From SZUA-365 sp034002405 (GTDB lineage: Bacteria > Bacteroidota > Ignavibacteria > SZUA-365), in NCBI GenBank assembly GCA_034002405.1, contig JAVFAS010000052.1, positions 1 through 26,442 on the forward strand: a DNA stretch of 26,442 nt. Direction: 5' to 3'. Within the stretch, counting starts at the first letter, position 1; each line of letters opens with the position of its first letter. The notes beneath the pieces are model-generated. The model saw only the letters and a program-made list of their open reading frames with translations. It was not told the DNA's origin and ran no database searches. The translations under genes and the position numbers were made by a program. This document shows positions 21,743-26,442 of this stretch, piece after piece.

Positions 21743-22839
21743 GCGCGCGCGACGTGTCCGGCGTGGGCGACACGGCACATGCACGCGATGAGGCGATCGC
21801 GCTGCTGACGCAACTCATTCGCATTCCTTCGCCGAGCAGGGAAGAACACGTGTCGGCTGAATTTCTCGCTCGCTGGCTGGGTGACCGCGGTGTCGCGGCG
21901 GAGCGCATTGGCAACAATATCGTGGCCGGTGCCGGTGACCGGGACGCATCGAAGCCGACCGTACTGCTCGACGCCCATCACGACACCGTGCGTCCGGTTT
22001 CTTCCTGGGAACGTGATCCGTACGATCCGCTGGTCGACAACGACCGCATCATCGGCCTCGGCAGCAATGACGCGGGCGGTTGCGTGGCGGCGATGACCAT
22101 GACCTATCTCGCGCTGCACACGCGGCGGGACCTGCCGTTCAATCTCATGCTCGCGCTGAGCGCGGAGGAAGAAATCGCAGGCGAGGGAGGGATCACGGCG
22201 GTGATGGACGCGATCGGTCCGGTCGATCTCGTGCTGGTCGGGGAACCGACGGACATGCAACTGGCGGTGGCGGAAAAGGGCCTGATGGTGCTCGACTGCC
22301 GCGCACACGGGGTGGCGGGTCACGCGGCCCGCGCGACGGGAATCAACGCAATCGGCATCGCGATGCGTGACATCGCCTGGCTCGCTCGCTATGAATTTCC
22401 GCGGCACTCCGCCTTGCTCGGACCGGTGACCATGACCGTCACGCAGATCAATGCCGGTACGCAACACAACGTCATTCCCGACCGTTGCGATTTCGTGGTG
22501 GACATTCGAGTTCCCGAGACCTACGAACACCAGGAAATTCTCGAGACCCTTCGCCGGGGCATGCGGTCCGAACTCCAGCCGCGGTCGATGCGACTGCGTC
22601 CCTCCGCGATCGACGAGCGGCATCTCATCGTGATGGCGGGCCGTGCGTTGGGTCTGCGCGCGTTCGGTTCACCGACCATGTCCGACCAGGCACTGTTGCG
22701 CGTGCCCTCGGTGAAAATCGGACCCGGGCGGTCGGAGCGCTCCCACACGGCGGGGGAATTCCTCTTGATCGAGGAACTTGACCGCGGCCTGCGACTTTAT
22801 CCACTGCTTCTTGAACGATACGCGGAGTACCTGCAATGA
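21739..22839 (+). CDS. argE: M20-family acylornithine/acylcitrulline deacylase
   Basis: A 366-residue M20 metallopeptidase. In this pathway the order of steps means it should remove the acyl group from N-acyl-citrulline, giving citrulline for ArgG. The two-zinc site residues are H80 and D82 (DAHHDTV), D111 (GSNDAGG), the Glu pair in SAEEE (143-145) and E169 (GEPTD). The GTG start overlaps the argB stop (GTGA) and has GAGGTG six bases upstream; an upstream ATG in frame lies within argB and is unlikely. The sequence alone cannot separate ArgE from DapE or LysK-like deacylases; the operon decides. If the transcarbamylase is succinyl-specific, this is a desuccinylase. Confidence 0.9.
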   Translation: MSARDVSGVGDTAHARDEAIALLTQLIRIPSPSREEHVSAEFLARWLGDRGVAAERIGNNIVAGAGDRDASKPTVLLDAHHDTVRPVSSWERDPYDPLVDNDRIIGLGSNDAGGCVAAMTMTYLALHTRRDLPFNLMLALSAEEEIAGEGGITAVMDAIGPVDLVLVGEPTDMQLAVAEKGLMVLDCRAHGVAGHAARATGINAIGIAMRDIAWLARYEFPRHSALLGPVTMTVTQINAGTQHNVIPDRCDFVVDIRVPETYEHQEILETLRRGMRSELQPRSMRLRPSAIDERHLIVMAGRALGLRAFGSPTMSDQALLRVPSVKIGPGRSERSHTAGEFLLIEELDRGLRLYPLLLERYAEYLQ

Positions 22840-24170
22840 ATCTCTGGGACAAGGGTGGAACCATCGATGCATCCGTGCATGCCTTCACGATTGGCTCGGA
22901 TCCGGAGCACGACCGTGCCCTCGCGCGGTACGACGTCCTCGGATCACTCGCGCATGCGCAAATGCTCTGTGAGTGTGGTCTGCTGCCGGCCGACGAGTGG
23001 GACGCGGTGCGGGCGGTGCTGCGCGAGATCCACGCATCCGCCGTGCGCGGGCGCTTCGTCATCGAGGAGGGAGTCGAGGACGTGCATACGCAGGTCGAGC
23101 GCATTCTCACGCGAGAAACAGGAGACGCGGGGAAGCGCATTCACACCGCGCGGTCACGGAATGATCAGGTGCTGGTGGACATCAAACTGTTTCTGCGTGA
23201 TCGCATCCGTGATGTCGTCGAGTCATGCGCACTGCTGGTGACGGATCTTCTTTCGCGCAGCGACCAGCACGCGGACGTGATGATCCCGGGGTTTACCCAC
23301 GGACAGGCAGCGATGCCGTCTTCGTTCGGCCAGTGGTTCGCCGCGCATGCGGAAGGTTTCGTTGAGGATCTTCTCCTCCTCCATGCCGCCTATCGGATGG
23401 CGGATCGCAACCCCCTCGGGTCCGCCGCGGGATACGGGACATCCTTTCCCATCGACCGTGACCGCACGACGGAACTGCTTGGCTTTGAAACCCTTCATGT
23501 CAACGCCGTCGACGCGCAACTCGCCCGCGGGAAAACCGAACGCTTCGCCGCGATTGCGTTCGCCTCCGTCGCGGCGACGCTGTCCCGCTTCGCCGTCGAT
23601 CTCTGCCAGTTCGCGTCGGACAATTACGCGTTCGTCCGCTTGCGTGAGGAAATCACCACCGGATCAAGCATCATGCCGCACAAGCACAATCCCGACGTCT
23701 TCGAACTTGTCCGTGCGCGCTGCAACCGCATTCAGTCCCTCCCGAATGACATCAGCATGTGCATGCTCAATCTTCCGTCGGGCTATCATCGCGATTTCCA
23801 GGTGCTCAAGGAACTCCTGTTTCCCGCGATCACGACGCTGCTCGCATGCCTCCGGATCACGCGTCATTCGCTCGAATTCGTGGACATTCAGGAGGGAATT
23901 GTGGCGGATGCGCGATACCGTGCCATCCACAGTGTCGATGCGATCCAGCAGCGCATGCGGACGGGCGTCCCCTTCCGCGACGCCTACCGGGCGGTGGCGG
24001 CGGACATCGCGGCGGGCCGGCTCGAGGAATCCCATCCCCCATCCGCGGTGCATGTTGGCAGCATCGGAAATCTCTCCAACGACCGCATTCGCGCCGCGCT
24101 CGCGGCCGAGCTGGTGCGTTTTCCCTTCGCCCGACGGGATACGGCGTTTGACGCGCTGCTTTCGGACTGA
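22836..24170 (+). CDS. argH: Argininosuccinate lyase
   Basis: A 444-residue member of the fumarase/aspartase superfamily, splitting argininosuccinate into arginine and fumarate; it works as a tetramer in the cytoplasm. Signatures: HTARSRNDQ (103-111), PGFTHGQAAMP (151-161), and GSSIMPHKHNPD (276-287) holding the catalytic Ser. Start ATG overlaps the argE stop. It is the last gene of the operon. After it a weak 5-bp hairpin (24174-24191) followed by ATTTTG could act as terminator, but it is not convincing. Confidence 0.97.
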   Translation: MNLWDKGGTIDASVHAFTIGSDPEHDRALARYDVLGSLAHAQMLCECGLLPADEWDAVRAVLREIHASAVRGRFVIEEGVEDVHTQVERILTRETGDAGKRIHTARSRNDQVLVDIKLFLRDRIRDVVESCALLVTDLLSRSDQHADVMIPGFTHGQAAMPSSFGQWFAAHAEGFVEDLLLLHAAYRMADRNPLGSAAGYGTSFPIDRDRTTELLGFETLHVNAVDAQLARGKTERFAAIAFASVAATLSRFAVDLCQFASDNYAFVRLREEITTGSSIMPHKHNPDVFELVRARCNRIQSLPNDISMCMLNLPSGYHRDFQVLKELLFPAITTLLACLRITRHSLEFVDIQEGIVADARYRAIHSVDAIQQRMRTGVPFRDAYRAVAADIAAGRLEESHPPSAVHVGSIGNLSNDRIRAALAAELVRFPFARRDTAFDALLSD

Positions 24171-24288
24171 CCACATCGAACGAATCCGATGATTTTGCTG
24201 TTGTACCAAGATCCCTTCTCGCGCTGTATCTGAAAGGGACATTGCCGCAGCCGAATCCATCACCGCAGCCGAACATGCGACGGTTCCG

Positions 24289-26442
24289 ATGCCATTGACC
24301 ACCGTTCTCGTCCTGACGTTCCTCACCGCCACCGCGGCCCCGCTTGTCGTGCGCCTGTTGCGCGGCGCGAGCGGCTGGGTCCTGGCCATGATGCCCTTCG
24401 GGATGTTCATCTGGGCGCTGCTGCTGCTTTCGGGTTCCGACGGCACGCCCCTGACCGAGCGTCTCGACTGGGTACCCGCCCTCGGCCTCTCCCTCTCGCT
24501 GCGGCTGGACGGGTTGAGCATGCTTTTCGTGCTGCTGATCACGGGGATCGGGACCTTCATCGCGATCTACGGGGGTGGATACCTTTCCGGCGGCAGGGGA
24601 GTGGGACGGTTTTATTTCTTCCTGTTCGTGTTCATGGCCGGCATGCTCGGCCTCGTGCTGTCGGACAATCTCGTCGCGCTGTTCGTCTTCTGGGAACTCA
24701 CGTCGATCTCCTCCTACTTCCTGATCGCGCATGACCATGAAAATGCCGAGGCGCGCCGATCCGCCCTGCAGGCATTGCTGGTGACGGGGGCGGGGGGGCT
24801 GGCGCTGCTGGCCGGCTTCGTGCTGCTGGGTACCGTGGGCGGAAGTTACGAAATACAGGAACTAAACGTCCGCAATACCGAGATCCGTGCGAGTGCCGCG
24901 TATCTTCCCATCCTTGTATTGGTACTGCTCGGCGCCTTCACCAAGTCGGCCCAGGCGCCATTCCATTTCTGGCTTCCGGGGGCGATGGCCGCGCCCGCCC
25001 CGGTCAGTGCCTACCTCCATTCGGCGACCATGGTCAAGGCAGGGATTTACCTGCTGGCGCGGCTCACACCCCTGCTGGGAGGCACGGAGGCCTGGCATTA
25101 TCTGCTGACGCTTGCCGGCGCCGCGACGCTGGTTGCCGGCGCGGGGCTGGCGTTCTATCAGACCGATCTGAAGCGGCTGCTGGCGTACTCCACCGTGAGC
25201 GCGCTGGGGATGCTCGTGCTGCTGCTTGGCATCTCGACCGATGTGGCGGCGAAGGCCATGCTCGTGTTTTTGCTGGTGCATTCGCTGTACAAGGGTGCGC
25301 TGTTCATGGTCGCCGGGACCGTGGATCACGAGGTGGGAACGCGGGACGTCCGCGAGCTGGGCGGACTTCTCCGGGTGTTGCCGTTGACCGGCACGGCGGC
25401 GATCCTCGCGGCACTGTCGATGACCGGTTTCCCTCCGCTGCTCGGATTCATCGGGAAGGAACTCATCTACGAAGCGAAAATGCAGGCACCGTCGGCGTCC
25501 CTGATTCTCCTGCTCGCCGGTGTCATCGCCAACGCGGCCACCATCGCCGTGGCCCTGGTCGTGGGAATCCAGCCTTTTCTCGCGGAACGGAAAAAGCGTC
25601 CTGTCCACGTCCATGACGGCGGCGTGGCCCTGTGGGCGGGTCCGTTGCTGATGGCGGCCGCGGGTCTGCTCTTCGGCCTGTTTCCCGACATCGTGGGAAC
25701 CGCGTTGATCGAACCCGCGGTGCGGGCGGTGCGCGCGGAACAACTGGAGGTCGAGCTCAAGCTCTGGCACGGCATCAATCCGGTGTTTCTGCTCAGCGTC
25801 GTCACGGTGCTTCTGGGGATTGGCTTCTTTGCCATCCGACACCGTGCCCGGGAACTCGCGGCGCGGTGGCGCTGGCCGGACCTGGCCACGCCGCAGGGGG
25901 TGTTCCGATCCGTGGTGGATAGGCTGCCCGGAGTGGCGGAGCGTCTTACCCGGATTTTTCAGAACGGGAATCTGCGCAGCTACCTGCTCGTCGTTCTCGT
26001 CGCGGTGTTGGCGCTGCTCCTGCAGGCCATCCTGCGTTATGCCGGCCCCATCGCATTGCCTCCATTTTCCGGCGTGGCCGCGCACGAATATGTCCTCATC
26101 GGTCTGATGCTCGCCGCGACGGTGGGCACGCTCTTCGCGCGCACGCGTCTGGCCGCGGTCGCGGGACTCGGGGTGGTGGGCTACGGCGTGGCCGTGCTCT
26201 ACGTGCTGTACAGTGCTCCCGACCTTGCGATCACGCAGATCCTCGTCGAAACCCTGACCGTCGTGATTTTCGTCCTGGTCGTCGCCCGTCTGCCGCAATT
26301 GAAAAAACGGTCGTCGCTGCCGGTGCGCTTGCGTGACGGTGTGATCGCGCTCGCCGCCGGTTCCGCGGTCACCGTGCTCGCCCTGCTGGCGTCGACGGTG
26401 CAGTTGCGTCCGACCATCTCCGACTATTATGCCCGCAACAGC
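24289..26442 (+). CDS. mrpA: MrpA/MnhA-type Na+/H+ antiporter large subunit, 3' end outside window
   Basis: 718 codons open to the last base. It is the largest subunit of the Mrp (Mnh) cation/proton antiporter, a multi-subunit inner-membrane complex related to complex I antiporter modules. Charged membrane residues typical of the proton path are present: E136 (LFVFWELTSISSYF), K219 (AFTKSAQAPFHFWLPGAM), H244 and K250 (AYLHSATMVKAG), H331 and K335 (HSLYKG). A MbhD/DUF4040-like segment follows near the end (VLYSAPDLAITQILVETLTV), so this is the long MrpA type. The start ATG is chosen as the first in the frame before the first membrane helix; no strong Shine-Dalgarno is seen. The other Mrp subunits are expected downstream. 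The 118 bp before it show no clear promoter. Confidence 0.95.
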   Translation, partial: MPLTTVLVLTFLTATAAPLVVRLLRGASGWVLAMMPFGMFIWALLLLSGSDGTPLTERLDWVPALGLSLSLRLDGLSMLFVLLITGIGTFIAIYGGGYLSGGRGVGRFYFFLFVFMAGMLGLVLSDNLVALFVFWELTSISSYFLIAHDHENAEARRSALQALLVTGAGGLALLAGFVLLGTVGGSYEIQELNVRNTEIRASAAYLPILVLVLLGAFTKSAQAPFHFWLPGAMAAPAPVSAYLHSATMVKAGIYLLARLTPLLGGTEAWHYLLTLAGAATLVAGAGLAFYQTDLKRLLAYSTVSALGMLVLLLGISTDVAAKAMLVFLLVHSLYKGALFMVAGTVDHEVGTRDVRELGGLLRVLPLTGTAAILAALSMTGFPPLLGFIGKELIYEAKMQAPSASLILLLAGVIANAATIAVALVVGIQPFLAERKKRPVHVHDGGVALWAGPLLMAAAGLLFGLFPDIVGTALIEPAVRAVRAEQLEVELKLWHGINPVFLLSVVTVLLGIGFFAIRHRARELAARWRWPDLATPQGVFRSVVDRLPGVAERLTRIFQNGNLRSYLLVVLVAVLALLLQAILRYAGPIALPPFSGVAAHEYVLIGLMLAATVGTLFARTRLAAVAGLGVVGYGVAVLYVLYSAPDLAITQILVETLTVVIFVLVVARLPQLKKRSSLPVRLRDGVIALAAGSAVTVLALLASTVQLRPTISDYYARNS

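Noticed and set aside
24174..24200. Intrinsic terminator after argH
   Set aside because: The stem is only 5 bp with an 8-nt loop and a short ATTTTG; too weak to call.
24862..26298. A 478-codon open frame on the minus strand at the right end
   Set aside because: It is antisense to mrpA, rich in His/Gln/Arg/Asp as typical of antisense GC-rich membrane protein genes, with no domain; the plus strand encodes a clear MrpA.

Overview
This window is about 26.4 kb of GC-rich bacterial DNA. The best guess at its source is a metagenome-assembled member of the Bacteroidota/FCB group (Ignavibacteria- or Kapabacteria-like). The evidence is an arginine operon of the Bacteroidetes type, with a leading GNAT gene and an argF-prime transcarbamylase of the N-succinylornithine kind. 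A BshA-type bacillithiol glycosyltransferase, a large TPR lipoprotein reminiscent of PorW/SprE and several promoter-like sites of the form TTG-(20-21)-TAnnTTTG agree with this. The lineage is inferred from gene content only. Two runs of 100 N are scaffold gaps. One sits between exact 127-nt duplicates and is probably artificial; the other removes the end of bshA.

Layout. (1) 1-970: C-terminal part of a UvrD/Rep-family helicase. (2) 1156-2603: a two-gene unit of visibly lower GC, a SatD-family protein plus a DUF3307 membrane protein, followed by a GNAT acetyltransferase (2611-3069). (3) 3081-4161: a repeat-rich stretch. Palindromic units stand in tandem; two are empty and the third encloses a small GIY-YIG nuclease gene at its apex. 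One terminal repeat is then amplified as a 27-bp array that runs into the end of yigZ. (4) 4120-6143: yigZ and bshA diverge from each other; after the second gap come heptamer arrays and a solitary 128-bp palindrome of the same family. (5) 6215-11499: TPR lipoprotein, pyrK, pyrD and a ygfZ-like gene, tightly packed. (6) 11540-14016: a short-chain reductase, a LOG-family protein and a SirB1-like protein. (7) 14118-14640: a monocistronic RRM RNA-binding gene with its own promoter, long leader and strong terminator. (8) 14742-15281 (minus): a small lipoprotein. (9) 15456-24170: a complete arginine operon, GNAT-argG-argC-argD-argF-prime-argB-argE-argH, almost every junction overlapping. It is preceded by a promoter and a 35-codon Arg-rich leader ORF. 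(10) 24289 to the end: the first 718 codons of an MrpA-type antiporter subunit.

The arginine genes form a coherent pathway: N-acylation of glutamate (GNAT), phosphorylation (ArgB), reduction (ArgC), transamination (ArgD), carbamoylation of the N-acylated ornithine (ArgF-prime), deacylation to citrulline (ArgE), then ArgG and ArgH to arginine. Residue 90 of ArgF-prime is Ala, which points to succinylated rather than acetylated intermediates.

The three observations most worth following are: (a) the GIY-YIG gene enclosed by compound inverted repeats, with gene-less relatives next to it and 2 kb away, suggesting a nuclease-encoding palindromic mobile element with MITE-like derivatives; (b) the Arg-rich leader ORF ending in Arg-Arg-stop directly before a 7-nt sequence complementary to the operon's first Shine-Dalgarno, suggesting arginine-responsive translational attenuation; (c) the low-GC SatD/DUF3307 pair, in which SatD keeps a cyclase-like arrangement of Asp residues.
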